Assembly: GCF_019399895.1 (NCBI RefSeq) | Contig: NC_091864.1 | Location: forward strand, 5,558,001-5,622,000 | DNA length: 64,000 bases | Direction: 5' to 3' | From: Cardiocondyla obscurior | Lineage: Eukaryota > Arthropoda > Insecta > Hymenoptera > Formicidae | Shown: positions 25,901 through 40,900 of the stretch, one piece after another | Layout: every line of letters starts with the position of its first letter | How positions within the stretch are numbered: the first letter of the stretch is position 1 | Translations under genes and position numbers: made by a program | The notes under the pieces: model-generated | What the model saw: only the letters and a program-made list of their open reading frames with translations | Databases searched by the model: none | Told to the model about the DNA's origin: nothing

Positions 25901-28900
25901 GTCTGATGAATCTAATATCGCGCCGCGTTACCCGAGCAGCTACGCCAACCTAACGGCACGAGTGCGTTGAGCGCCAAGACGTGGAATCGATGCGGATGCT
26001 CACCTTATTATAAGCGCAGGGCGTTATGCAGCGCGTGGGGAGGGTCGGCACTTTGAATAAGCTCGTAACTCTTTAAAGCGGGGAAGAACGCTGAAAGAAT
26101 ATTGTTCTACCGCGCGGGGAGATAAAGGGACGAATACCCCCGTAATTTTCTCTTTGATATTCTTAATTCCCATTTGCAGAACTTGCGTTGATCATTCCCC
26201 GTTCTCTGCGAATATATTTAACGTTCGCGCGCGAACGCGACGTTACCTCGCGCACCGGTTTTAACTGGTCTTTCTTGAATATAGCTTGGGCTTCATGGAC
26301 GTTCATCTCCCTCGCGATTCTTCCCAAGCTGGCGGAGGCTTCTCGTAAGAATGCCGTGTAAAGGGCGGACAAACGACGCCCTTCTCGCCCTTCTGCTTGC
26401 GCGGTAAGACGCGAAAAGTGCCGGGCGACTCCCGTCACGGCCAGGCAATAAGGAGACGAAAAGCGAGAGAGGATCATAAAGACGGCATCGGACGTAACTC
26501 GATTATCCGCGCGAAAAGTACGAGACGGGGCCGTTATATGACGTAGTAATTCGAGAGCCCTCCCTCTTCCCTTCGTGCCGTTCTCTTGTGTCAAGAGTGA
26601 TTCTCCACTGTAATTTAATCGGCTGTCGATAGACGACAATGGCGGCCGTAATCTAAAATTACTTTTTAAGGAGAGCACATCTCTCCTCTTTTTTTCTCCT
26701 AATGGCGTTTATTAGAGCCAGACGGTGTCGAAACTGCCGTTATGAGCTGCCTGCTTTCTTTTCTTTTTTCTTTTTTTTTTGTCGCACACAAAAGTCCCGC
26801 AAAGACGAGCAGAAGCTGGCGCGGCTTGATTTGTGAAAAGCAATTCTCGTGTGATGGCTCCTCTTTGACGGCTCGTAATGTTACACTTAGCGCAACGGAG
26901 GGTTGGTTGATGGGAGATAAAAAAAAAAAGAACCGTCAAGCAGACGGCGTCGTAAGCCGCGACGACTCGTACTTGACAAGGATCTAAACTCGCCTCTAAA
27001 ACAACGTCTTTATATAATTATAGCTCGTTCCCTGTTGCCTAATTGTACGGTTAAAATGTTTTACGGTGCCAGACACCGGCATTGATTTCACAGCCGGTCT
27101 TGGCTGGCCGGAGATCGCGCGTCTGATATTCGGCGAAGCAGGAGAGGACGATATAACGGCGATCTCATTCCAACAAGACAAATGCGTGTATACATTATCT
27201 TTTTGCGATCGTGGACTTGAAACAGGATATCCGCAATCGCACGTTTTCGTTCGTAATTAATATCGATATATTTGGGTATCGATAAACACGGGGACTTATC
27301 GCGAATCTGTAATTTTGCAATTTTCACGAAAGAGCCAAAGTTTCCGATCGCAGCCAGCAATATCGCACACATTTTTGTGTCGCGGACTTTCTCGAGGGGA
27401 TTGGTCGTACGTGACGAAACAAACGCGAACTAATCTTTCCCGATCGGCTAGGTCTGTGTCTTCTGTTTCGCGGTGTCTCGAAAATTCGCTCGTCGTTTCT
27501 CGGTCGAGCCATATTCGCGGTAAAATAATAATCGTGCAGTGAGTGCATCTCGATCGAATAATCCGTGGAAAAATCGAGGCCGGATTTCGGCAAAGCGCAG
27601 TATATTTGTGCCTTATCGTAAATCCCTGTTAAGGATATCCACGCGCACACGTACGCTTGTAACCGATAGGTACCCGGAATTTAGGTCAGATAGTATCCTC
27701 TAATAACGCTGCGCACTAATAGGCTTACTTGCGGCCACGGCTAATGCGCGATAGGATGATGCATCATATCTCTCCCGTCCCAGATTACCAATGTACTTGA
27801 AAGCCTCCGCGCGGACACGCACGTGCGGATTCACGCAATGCGCGTGTAACTGTCAGACGTTAACATCTCGGCACCGCGACATCGCCATTGAGTTCACTAG
27901 TGTGCGACACTTAAAAATTGACGTCGACTGCGGCGATATTAAACATAGCTTTAGAAATCCTTATAAAAATCTTCCCCTTTTAAAATATTCTATGAGATTC
28001 GTTATTTTTGTTCTGAATAATTCGTCAATTGTAACCGTATTATCGATTCCATCGCAATTATATGAATGCTTATTTGAGATAATATAATTACTTAATATAA
28101 TTTTTGCTTAATTTAATTTCAAAAGAAGTAGATAGCACGAGGTATTTTTAACGGCGAAAATGCGACTTGTTTTCTTATATTAGCTTTAAGATCCCAACGT
28201 ATTTATTGGATTATTCAAATTAAATCTAGGAAACTTTATAAACTTCGAGGATATTACAAATATAAATGTAAACGCGTGGCACGTTCAAAGCGTATACGAA
28301 ATTTGATATATAAAGCATATAAGAGATCGCATCTAAATATTATCTAATGGAATAGAAATGAACCCAGTTTCTCGACCCTCTGCCAAATGAAAAGAGACAA
28401 TGCGCATGCAGCGGGCCGAGGCCCTTCATGTTCTCGGACGTAGGTGGGATTGCGGATTCTCGATATTTACAAATGATCCCGCGTGCATCGGATAAACGAC
28501 TTCGGTGCACGCGAATGTCAAGAATATTGCATCGATAACCCGCGCATGAAATGCAAGAGGAGCCCGTTCGATGTACCGGCGGTGGTGTGCATACGCGTAT
28601 GGGCCACATTCGCGATCGATACCTCTGTTTCCTGCTACGTGCATTTCCATATCTTTATGAAGCCATTGGAGAGAAGCACGAAGTCGAAGACGAAACGAGA
28701 AACTCTGATAAGCGGAAATCGATCACCGGCGAGTTTCGGCAAAATTATCCGGAATGCGAACGGGATTGATAGCAGCGTTGGTCGTTTCGAAAGGGGGGGA
28801 AAATTTCACGAATATTTTACGTCTTGGTAATTTGCGCGCGGCACGGTGGATTATGCACGTCAAAGGCCCTCCACACTGCGGCACGGTTTACGTCTGTGAT

Positions 28901-31900
28901 TACGTTACGCGGAAAATATTTGCTCGAAATTTAGTTACATCAAATACTCCATAACAACGACTAAAGCAGCACCGCGCGAGTAAATGTTAGTTCGACCGAG
29001 GGCTCCGCTTCGTGTACATGCTATCTATTGACGCGACCGTCTAATGTGCATAAATTGTAAACTGGAGAGGATAAGAGCTGCGAGGCGCAAGTGCATCATC
29101 GATAATCTGTTTCATTCCCGTCTAAGCCTGGAGCTCGCGACCCTTTCAATCTCACTCATCGCTTTATCCATCAGTTTCGAAATTTTACAAGTACGTTTTT
29201 GTTTTTTTGTTTTGTTTTCTTTTTTTTTTTTCTTTTCTTTTATTTTTTAAAGAAAAAAGAAAATTGTTTGAATTACAATAACGCGTAAAATTTCTTTTTT
29301 TAATTACAAATACTTTATTTCCCGTTATAGTTTAGCCGCTTTGGCGGTCCTTCGAATTTCCTCGCGTCTGGGAATTAATGATCTGTTTGATACACAATAC
29401 CGTTAATTAATATGCACTCGTAATATCCACATTCAAATTTCTATATAATTCGGCACGCTGCACGATAAACGTTTTTACGCATCAATGAGTGTTACGGCAT
29501 ATATAGGAATTATGAGAACGATTGATCGTGTTGGCATCCCAATTAATAATTCGATGAATTCGCGTACCATAATAGTTATTGCTGTCCCATTATGAAAATG
29601 CCCCCGCGTGTTTGAATGCCGACCGGGTTCTGGCTTATTCCACGTTGGTAAAGGGCCGATTTTCGGTTTACGGTGAGAAACCCGATTGCCGAACACATAT
29701 CGATTTGATACGCGCGCCAATAATACCAATGAATCTTCTCGTGACAAATAAAAATACTAAAAAAAATGTCTACGTTACGTCTAAAGAGAATATCTCAAAA
29801 AGTTAAAAAGAAAAAATTTAGTTACAATTTAGATATAAAATACGCAGAGGATATTAGTTTTAATTAAACGCGATCTGAAAAAAGATTTCACGTGGGTGTC
29901 AATAAAAGTTTGAAAGCAAAACTTTTTTTTCTGTTTTTCCTTTTTCTTTTTCGGACGTTGAAAATTATAATTCTAAAAGAAAAAAATATCAGGTATCAAA
30001 GCTTTCGATCTTTTGTGATTTGAAACTAGCGACGTCAAAATGCAAAGGGGGAGAAAAAAAAAAGTCTCCTTTATATTTACAGCGGAATAGCTTGCTCGCG
30101 GTAAATACCAGGAGACTTGCAGAATGCTCGATGTTAATAGCTGTCCGGAAGGACTCGTTGCAGCGGCGCTAAAGGGTCCTTTGTGGAGCTACGCATACGT
30201 TCCGAAATTCCTGCGTCGCTGCTACATCCGCGTTCTCACGGATATACCCGGCCCCGGCGTTGTATCCGTCTACTGAAAGCGGAACTTTGAGGACAGGTTG
30301 AAAGAGCTACCGTGCATTCTTCGAGGGCCGCTCGTTACAGGGCTTTCGTTACGAAGAATTTGACGGAAGAATTTTTGCTTCTGGACTAAGTCTAATCGAA
30401 ACGTTCTCCTTGCCCTTTGAGGGAGCATTTAGTATTAACGAAAACTATAACGTGGCGAGTAACTCGGAAACGCGGGGTCTCCGTAACGAGGAAATATCTC
30501 GTAAATATGTAAAACTTCTAAGGTAGATGAAAGATAAGGGGTTCAAGAAAATGCACTGTGCGTGTGAAATCAATATCGCGGAAATTCTTCTCTTGTGATG
30601 TATAGGATCAATAGTCGAGTTTCGTAAATATTGAAAGATATTACTGGCAACTTTTTGCGCTTGCCTGTTTTAAATGATTAAATTGGAAATAATACTTAAA
30701 ATTCGCAATTTAATAATTACGCGTTCAAATAAAGTTTTATACATTAAAAGTTAATATAATGCGTATAATGTCTTTTTATGATATTACCTGTAACAAAGTA
30801 TTAACAAGTGACTTCTATTCTTACAGTTTAATACACCGAGATACAAGACCAGAACCGGCGATACGATGTTCGACTCTGAGAGGAGCGACCAGACTACCGT
30901 CAGCACCAGACCATCGCAGTGAGGCTCGATTAAGGATAGACCCGAAGGTGTTGGTCTTCGTTGAAACTCTATATTCGAGGCTAGGCCGAGAGATAGCCGA
31001 GCTCCTAGTTTATAATCGAATAAAGTAAGTACACTCTTTTCTTTTTTCTTTCTTATCAGCCAGATGCGAATTGAGCGGCGTTTCTTATTTATTAACGGAA
31101 CAATTGTTCGTACGGATTTAATTTACTCTTATTACAACTGATAAATTATAAAAGAACTATTCTAAAAATACGTTGCGAAGAAATTTATTTAAAACGCGAC
31201 ATAGATGCTCTGACCCATTTGCACGCGTTGCATTTCGCACGTCTCTTATACGCTCCGACCCGATTCTGGAAAAAGAAAAAAAAAAAAAAAGATTTCACCC
31301 CGGCGCGATCTGAAAGTAGGTCGTCGATGTAAGCTTTCTTCGGAGTTCTCGACCGCAATAGTTCATACTATTAGGCAAAAAGTATTATGGCTAATGGCAC
31401 CCAGTTGCTGAAGTCGATCAATATCGTGACACATACTCCGCTACGTGCCGCGAGCTTGCGCTCGGTTCGCGATTCCTTTTATTTGTAAACACTTTGCCTC
31501 CCTTTCGCGAGAAGGGAACGAACGGCAAATGATGCGGTGCTCTGTGATTTGAAAACAGATATACTTTATTCTCGTATTTTTAAACCGCTGATCGATAGCG
31601 CATGTTTATTTTAATTTCACAAAAGCGTCCACCGGCGCACGGCTTCCATATACAATATAATAAAACGCAAATTATATTTTATTTTCCGACCTTTTTCCAT
31701 TCATTTTTATAACAAAGTTCTCTTCTCAGTGTTGCGTGTTCATTGAGAGAAAATATTTCGACGTTTTCCCAGATAACAAAAAAAAAACAAAAAAAAAAAA
31801 GAAACACTATCATCTAGATCTTGTTGTAATTCCCCCGTACCGCCGATTCGAATTTTTCAAAAAATTCTCAGCGCTTATAATTCCACGATGGAGATTCCAC

Positions 31901-34900
31901 AAATCCCGGTTTTACTACATCGTCGGCAATGTTATTTCGTGAATGTCGGTATAAAAATTAGAAATGCAGATTTTCTCGACCATCGTAAAGTCCGGGCAGT
32001 TTTTTACGTTATTATACGGGTTCCGCGAATATTTTAAAACCATTTCTCCGGTCTAGGAAGTTAGAATTGGCACAAACGCTGACGCGGATATCGTGAAATC
32101 ACTTCGGCTCTTAAAATCCCCGACTAATTAACTTCCATACTAATATATTCGATTTCAAAGCCTTATTATTTTGAAGAATCGAAAAGAATTCAGAAATATC
32201 TTTCTTCCGCTTTACCGCAAATTCAGAATAATATGGATTAATAATAAACGAAGGTGAAGCGTGGCGGAAAATTATTGTTTCTTTTAAACTAAAATATTAA
32301 TTTCATATTGCAAATATTTACGTGAATATTGTTAATATATGGTAATGGAGGTATTGTTAATAGGTAAACGTAGAACTATCAATCCTGTGCGATAGTGCAA
32401 TGATAGTACAGTGCTCCAATATTCGAATGACTCGTTAAATAAATATGTTCATAGTTGCATTTACAGTTTGATAAACATATATATATTTAATATATGTATA
32501 TGTATAAAACATGATGCAGCTACATAACGAAACCCTATCAAGCTATATATATACAAAATCCGTGTCTATTTACAGTGCGCGGTGCGCAAGATTTCACGTT
32601 TTCATTCCGCGCGAATTACGTAACGCGAACGTGCCTGAAAAGTTCAACGAATTCGCTATCGGGGACACGGTGTATCGCGAAATTCACCTCATTCACTATA
32701 TGCGCATTCCTTAAACGGTAATAGTCTGGCCGAAAGCCTGTTATAGGAGTCGATGTATAGGGTCGCTCGAAACTTTGATGTTCGGCGAGAGAGCTTAAGC
32801 CGGATGTGTCTTCGGATTTCGAAATAGGATAATGGGATCCCGAGAGAAAGAGCAAAAGGGAAGGAAACGAGGAAGAGCAAGAAAGAGAGAGAGAGAGAAG
32901 ATTAAAGCGGAAGTCGCCCAGGTATTCTCCTGATTCTTCCGCAGTTAATCAAATAATAATGATGGGTTAATGCGATCGGTGGCCTCTGCTTCCGTGGGTC
33001 CCGCGGCCTATCGGGAATTATAATGACGCAGCCGCGTGACACGATGCACACGAGAGAGCATATTGTAGTTTAGAGCACAACACGAGATAGAGACGAATAG
33101 CGATTAGGGGAGTTCATGCCATCCTTTGCCACAGGAGGCGCCAATACGCGTGGCGTGTAACACGGCTCGATATGGAGCGTACATGCAAGGGGGTTCGCTG
33201 TGAACTGGTGAACGACAGAGGCAGTGTTCTCACCTGCGTACTGGAAGGACCCAGGAATTGATACACCGATATGATCGGAAAGGTAACCAACAGCCCGGGC
33301 GTCGGTTGATACGCGCTCGCTAGATGCACGAGGGAACGAGCTCGTCGCGGTGGTATCTCGTTTGCTTTATCCAGCGCAATTTCATAATCGATACCGGCGC
33401 CTGGGGGCAGGAGGAAGGACGGGTCGTCCACGCCGACCGCACAATGTCCACCTGTGTGCGGCGGCGTCAGGGAAATTTTGTTACCGGAGATTGCGAGGCG
33501 CAGATATGGAAAGCGTCGCGCCGGATTGCGCTTCGCCGCGAGCCGCGTACGTGCCCGCGTCCGATGCACGCACGTCGAACGTATATATAATGAAATATTT
33601 ATTGACGCGTGGGAAGTGCTCTCTTTGCGCGTGCAAGAACATCGCGCGTCGCGTATGCCACACGCGCGTAATGCGATATGGAAAAGTTTTGAATCTCTGG
33701 GATCCAGCTGCGTTAGATAAAATGCGATACCTCGCCTCGGGATACTCACTCCAGTCGGGGGGACGTAAGAAAAATAGGGGACGAAGGGAAGAAGTTTCTA
33801 TAAAGCGAGCTGAGTTCTCAACCCGTTTTACCTTACGTACGAGAACGCGGCGTTTGTTTTATCTTGCCTGCAGCTTTTATTGCTTATTAACTGCTTTTAT
33901 GTGCACTCGTATCGCTTTATCGATTACGCCCATATCGCGGACGATGAATAATGCAGATATGAAACACACGCGGGATGTTTTGAATTACCGAAGGTCCGTG
34001 TTCCGTCAGGAACTTTTACACGGATAAGAATTCTGTAAGATACTACGGACGCTGTAATACGCTAAGGATCGCTTTGGCGCTGAAAATTAATCTCTTTGTC
34101 GGAGCAATTTTCAACGAGCACGGAGAGAACTCTCGACGAAGAAGCGCAAAAATATTCGAATTAGCATGAATCTCTATTGCACGCGAGAAACGAAGGCAGT
34201 CACATGTCGATTATATTTATCAACGACGTTCCACTCGACACGTAACAATCAAACGGATTTCCTCTTATTCGACGCGATATTTTTCAGTTTATTTTCCGCT
34301 GATGGGGTTTCTTGTTGCATATCCGTCTGCTGAAGGAACCTTCAATAAACGCTCGCGTGTTATCAGCGTGCAAGAAGAAGTCTTCTATTTCTCAATCCAG
34401 AGAATGGCGATATCGATCACGCTACTCCAATACCGGCATTCCGTTCTTCCCTTCCTCTCCCTCCGGTCACGTTATACCCAAGACTAACATAGACGGTCCT
34501 TCGTTACTCGCGACGTTATCGATAAAGGCGGATGGGCGACCGTGCAAAGGGTAAACGCACCACGTCGCGTGTCGTAGTGAAACACGCCGATCAACCCCCT
34601 TGTGACGTGTATTTTTTCATCGCACGCGCCGGCAACTTTCATCTCAAATCCTTCTTTTCATTTCGCGACTCATCTCCTCGTCCCGTCTCGCCTTCCGGCG
34701 TATGTTGTCTCGCGCTATCGCGATATTTTTCTGTTTTTTTTTTTTTTTTTTTTTTTTTTGATTCTTCGCCCGTTTCCCGTCGAGATACCCTCGCACGCCC
34801 GTTGGCTCGTAAGAAAAATAGATGAACAGTGTCGTCGCGGATCACGGGGGTGTCTCTCGCCGAAGGGACGCGGCGGAGACGCCGAGCCATCTCACCTTGT

Positions 34901-37900
34901 CGAGCGCGAATTGCAGTGCATTTTTAGCTCCTCCATTATTTATAGGCGGCATTATGTACACGTGCTCGTTGCGTACACACGCGCGCGGGTTGAATTTTTA
35001 ATGGCGGTTGCGACCGTCTCCGTGATTTCCGGCGTACACGCTGTAAATATGCGCTATGCCGTTCGCGCGGAAGTAATATCTCCCGGTATTTCGAAATTAC
35101 GGGAGAAAATACGCGGCCGTTTGTTCAGCCTTTCGCGGAGGGGAAGAAAGAGAGGAAGGCACCGGGAGGAGACGTTCGAGGGAGTGATCCTGTGCCGTCA
35201 TTTATTTCCCGGTACGTAAGAAAATCAACGTCTGTCACGTAAACCCTGCTATTTATATCCGGCCGAGTGGGTGTTCAACGTGGTGCAAGTGTGTCGCATA
35301 ATTACTTGAAATATTGCCGGCTTGAGGAAGATGAAGAGGTATTGCACGCTCTCGGGAAAAGTACAACGCGCTTCCGCTTTCGGTTTGATTCTGTTCCTTA
35401 AGTCGCTACAAATGTGGCGCGTTTCCACCTAATGCTAACGTCCGGGATTCTTAATACGTTATCGGTAATCCAAATCCCTCAGGTTTGAGTAAATGAATAA
35501 GAGATAACTGCACATTGTTTCATATTGATTAAAAAAAAACTCGTTATTTTATTCGAACACACGTTCAACTTTATCGTCGCGGCGGAGAATCATACAATCT
35601 CTCTCTTTACACCGTATTTTTTTCTATCCGCTTTTCCGAGTTCGTAAATATACTCGTGGCGTAAAAATAACGTAGCTACAGACTACTGCTATTTTCATAA
35701 TTAAATGGGCGACGCGGCTAATAATACGACCTAGAACGGAGTTATCGTGACATAAGTAAAAGGTGAACTTAGTAAAAGCGAAAAGCATCCCGCGCGAGAA
35801 AGACAGAATATTGATTTAGCTATGTAGAATATTTTAAAACGCGACAATCGTCTATTTTTACCATCCAATATATAATACACAGATATTTGCACAAGTATGT
35901 CTTGTAAAATTGTCTTGGACAGAATGCTGGCTATTTCCTTTTTAAATAGTGATTTTTTTTTTATTTTGCCCTAAAAGGTGTGCCAATTTTTTATATTAAT
36001 TAAAAAGAAACTGGATGTAAAAAATCGTGGACCATTGAATTATAAAACGCGCGGAATTTATGACAATCGACTTACATTCAACGATTTACTCGCGAGAAAA
36101 ATTTCAAAATTCGGATACTATCGGTCGAAATGGAGTGATTGACGATCTGGTAAAATGCGAGTGGATTTAAGGCTCTCGGAAACGCAGAAGAGTAACACTG
36201 TCACATGATATACTTGTTCCTTCACGTGGATTTGCTCGCGTTTACGCGAACGTGACAGCCCGCTCGTTTGTATTCGGATCCGGTGGCTATTAGAGATTTC
36301 TGCCTGTCGCCTCACCAACCCGCTCACCTCTCAAAGAATTATACGTCGTTGAATACATTTTTGGGACATTACGGCCGTCGTACATGTGCACGGCGCTCGC
36401 GTCCGCGCACATCGCGACATGACGTACGGCCGACAACGGCCGGACTTCGCGGATTTCCGTTCGAAATAAATATGTATCTGTCCGGCGCATCGTAATATAC
36501 GACATGACGAAGGTCTTGCGCTGGAAATATATTTTTCTCCGCCCAACGCTCGCGCACGAGATGAACAAGCAGGCGGGGAAAAAATATTGGAGCGGCTTCG
36601 CGCCAAGCCCACCGTCACAAATATGCGAATCACATTAATAACTTTCCGACGTGCGTGATGTTCAGTTATCGAAACGACGGTGGTTTTGCACCCTTGATGA
36701 TATTAAACGCGCCATCAAAAAAAAAAAAAAAAAAAGAACAGTCGATCGATCCGTTACGAACGTTTATTATGACAAGAGAAAATTTAATTCGCGTTTATTA
36801 TTTTAATTTTTTATTATTTTTTTTTTATGTATATACCTATATTGAATCCTTTGCTAAGCACATATCCAGGGCACGATAAATTTTTCTCAGCGAGGAATTA
36901 GATCGGCTGGAAAACGAAACGTGGTATCGCCGAAATAGTGGCGGACGTAAAACAAGCTACCTGAGTAAGTCGAGTGAAAAGTAGGAACGCGCGCGAGAGA
37001 GGGTCGCTAAATTAAAACCCTCATCAAGGATTCAAACAAATTCCAGCGCTATGTCGAACAGATTAGGGACCCTCCCACCGGGCCGCGTCGATTCGGGACC
37101 GCCGTTTTAAGCCGGTGGAAATCAAGTGGCTGAATTACCGGCTTGATTAATACTTTCGGCGGTTCTCGCCTAATTATCCTGGGAGCTCTGTAATTAATAG
37201 CTGTTGGGAAAGCGTTGGCCGAGCTAATCCTATTTTTATTTCCACACACGGGAATGTTGCGGGCTCCCGGATTGATAAATTCCCGTGGGACGTGGGCGGT
37301 TTTTGGGAGGGACACCACGGTGGGAATAAGACGAGCAATTAATACGGACCGAGGAAAGCAACGGAAGAGCGAATGACGGTCGATTGGAAAACAATTATGG
37401 TGGTGATCGATACAAAAGTGTCGCGACGGAAAAAGCGGAAAATTCATCTCTCTCCCTTCCCCCTCGACAGAAAATTGATTGTAGTCTGCTTGCCCGGTCC
37501 GAGAACGGTAATAATTATCGCCATGCTCAATTACGTCGTTGCGTACCTGTCCGATTGTAAAATCCTTCATTTATTTCGGCCTCGCAATGAATACCGTCGC
37601 CGGTCGTTTCTCGTGTCCTCTCGTATTATCGTGCCGATAACTTTTCTTAATTTAACTTACGTATCGCATCAATAAATAATATCAAGTTAAATTACATACA
37701 CTTATATTTTGCGTGATAAATTTTAAAAATTGGTTAATTGTTTTAGTGATTGTTATTTATTAATTTAAAATACGGGTTCTTTTTTTTTCTAATATTTTCA
37801 AACACATGTACAGTGCTAAGATAAATAAAGAAAAAAAATGTCGATATAATTTTCGCCAACAGAGGTTTCTTAACGAACGAAAAATTCACGTCGTTACAGC

Positions 37901-40900
37901 ACTCTATTCCGCGGCGAGTTGCTCGCGAAATTCCTGCATTCTTTATTGCCTCCATTGTTGGATCACATATATACGACCGTACTTTTTTTTTCCCCTCTCA
38001 CGTATACAATCGCGGAGCGATTACGCAGCTTTCACACGTGTAAAATTGCACATTTCCACGCCGTTGAGAGAGAGACCCTCTTGTCTCGTCGCGACTGACC
38101 CGCTTAATTGTCGCGACAGGTTTCACCGAATTTCCTTGCGGTCGTTGCACGCCTCCACCAGCTCGCAATCTCCACCGTCGCACCAGCAGATAGAGTGTCG
38201 GCGTAATAAATATGTCTCCGAAATGCCACACTGTCTTCGGGCGTCGCGGAAATTCGGTAAACGAGCGCGAGACGCGGCGAGACGGCGTAATTCTGCAGCG
38301 GCGGTCTAGCATATCTCGCGTCGGCCCGCACGAACGTGTTCACGCTCGGGTCGTTTTATGCGTTCACCGCCACGCGGATAACCTTCCGTGCGAATAATTT
38401 TCGACGGATTTATTAATTACGCATTTCAATCATTTTGTATGTTTTCCGCGTGTTTTCGCGGTTCAACGAGCGACCGGCACTGCAAATTTATTACTTCCGC
38501 GCGGCGATGAGAAGGGGGTGAATGGAGGGATGGAGGAGAATGATTTATTTGGCGAATTAATGAAAAGGCAACAAAAGCGATAACCACCTTTGCAAAGATA
38601 CACAGTTTCAATATCGCGCACCGAGGTAAACGCGTAACAAGGAGTATTTATCGAACACGTACTAACTACCTTCGTCGCGAGTATAGCCTTCAGTCCTGAA
38701 GGGAGGAGATCGAATCAATTACTGAGATTCTCGTCAAAATAACCCGATAACCGTGAATCGCAGCGGAAAACAAAAAATAGGTAGTGAAATAGAAAAAGAA
38801 GATAAATGAAAACGCCAACGGGATAGCGCGCGTGAGCCAGCGACCGCGAGGGCGTCTGTTACTCTTTGATCCGCACTTCTCTCAGAAAATGGAGTTCCAC
38901 GGGTGAAATGCATAAATGGCAAAGTCATATTTCTTTGTGATCGCGTTCCGCGACCCCTCGATCGGGCCTCAAAACACGTTTGCCGCGTCGAGCGTCGAAG
39001 AGTCGGCGGGAGACGAAGGGAGGACGAACGTGAAAAGGGGATCAAAGGCGCGGGGAAGCCCGAGAAATTCATAAAGCGCTTCTTAAGCCAGGCATGGAAG
39101 AACATCAGTCAGTGACCTTCTTGCGCCGCCGGTGAACGATCCGACTTGCCCTCAAGAGGATTCGCTGGGGGAGTTCGTTTGGCCGAACGCAGTCGATGGC
39201 TCCGTACGCCGGAGTTCAAAGCTCTCTCCCTCGGAACGCCGACGGATATCACCCCCTTTTTGCCAGATATCCCTCGGAACTTTCGAACCCGCCGCTTCCG
39301 AGTGGCCCCTCTTATCGACCTCCATTCAATCGGCGAATGGACCCCTTCCCACCCCCACGCCTTCCTTCTCGCGGATTCCCCATTCTCGCTCTTTGTCTTC
39401 GGCTAAAGACTGGAAGGGATTGAGATAATACGACTTGTCCGTAACCGCGATCGAAGCCGATAGAAATCTGAGAAGCTGGAAAAATGTGGTTAAGCGGCGC
39501 ATTATACTGCGCGCGAAAGAGAATAAATTTTCTCGCGGCGCGCCCTTTTCTGACCAGCAAATAATTTGAATCCCGAGACATGTAATGTTTTATATAGCGA
39601 CATTGATAATCAGTTATTATGATTAATAATCGCATACATGGTTGACATTTAATATTACGAAAACAGCATAAAAATATGAGTATATTAAGAGAAAGAAAAT
39701 AGATATCATTGATCTTGTTCTAGTTCGCGTGATATTTACCCGGTCGCATTTTATTAATCTTGTACGAAGAGAGACCGATTTAATACTACAATTTATTAAT
39801 AACATGCGCTTTCGGCAGATTGGTACGTGAAAAATAAATATGGCCACCACCGTCAATTTCCATATTCATACCTTTTTTGACGAAATCACACTGTTATTTC
39901 TATTTACATTTAACCTTTTTAACATAATTATCGCATTATAATATTAATTTACGAACTGCGCAATTAATTACGTTGGTCTGTATGTACAAAATAAGCTATA
40001 TTTTTTTTCCCCTCCCGTTTATGGAATTTCTAGTTGATTCGCTAATGCGATTTATTTTCCTTTTTGATACAATAAAATCTAATAGAGCTCTTTAATTTAT
40101 TACAAGTACTCTTACAACGGAAAGGAGAAATTTTTCATTAATTTTTTTCAAAACTTCTTTCTATCAATAGAGATTTTCCGCCTTCGCTCGAATGGGTCTT
40201 CCTTTAACAAAAATATTGAAAGTCCGATGTTGAGCCGTAAGCGACCTGCCTCTAATTAAATTCCCCCTCTTAGGAAAAAATCTTAACTTATCGATTTATT
40301 TTATCAACAGAATTTTGAACGTGCACAAAGCTCTATATTAAAATGATTAAAATAATCAATTACGATGCTCTGTAACACTTAACGGTACGTTTAAGATTTA
40401 AAGATCCGACTGAACAAAACTATTCTCGGCGGCGAAGTTGTAAAATATTGTCAAAGAAATCTGACTTTTCGTTGTCACCGAGGAAAAAACATCCGGCGAA
40501 TGTCGGCGAGGGCTTGAAACGAGTGAATCGACGTTACTCGAGGCGAAGAGGTTTACGGCTGTTCATCAAGATTTCAAACTGCACGCGAGCATTCTCCCAA
40601 CTTTTCGCGAAAAGCTAACTTTTGTAGGAATACGTAATTTCGCTCTCTGGGCGCAGTAGAAATGGTTGTTGATGAGCGACACTCGCCAGTCTGTCGGCGC
40701 TGTTCTTTCTACCTCGCAAAACGAGTTCGCGCCAAGTTGCCGGCATCCGCGGGAATTCCGCTGCGATATCGCTGTTTTCCTCGGACCGCAGCTTTGCACG
40801 GGGAACATCGGCGAGCCGGTCATGAAATTACCGGCTTAACTTTCGTTTGTCCATGCCTCGCCCGGATAAATCGCGCGAGACTTAAACACGAGAATCGCGG

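Larger units (their letters stand above)
6616..30826 (+). other. sfl: sfl intron 1 (24.2 kb)
   Basis: Runs from GTAAGT after the signal-anchor exon to TTCTTACAG before the stem exon. I found no nested gene on either strand. Open frames inside are short, lack recognisable domains and do not chain through splice sites. Contents worth noting are a foldback element (12538-12765), (CT)37 at 10881-10954, a G-rich tract (15895-15924), a 31-bp motif duplicated at 15239 and 16246, lone octamers at 7159 (reverse) and 14962, and a 16-bp palindrome CGTTCGCGCGCGAACG at 26222-26237. The rest alternates CpG-rich and A+T-rich DNA with no visible function. Confidence 0.85.

Noticed and set aside
33114..34027. 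Overlapping open frames of more than 200 codons on both strands (33114-33749 minus, 33350-34027 plus)
   Set aside because: CpG-rich DNA lacks stops in several frames at once. The products are Arg/Ser/Cys-rich with no recognisable motif.
36371..36432. Inverted repeat sharing CGGCCGT and ATGT arms
   Set aside because: Only about 12 of 16 positions pair and the middle is scrambled; within chance for CpG-rich DNA.
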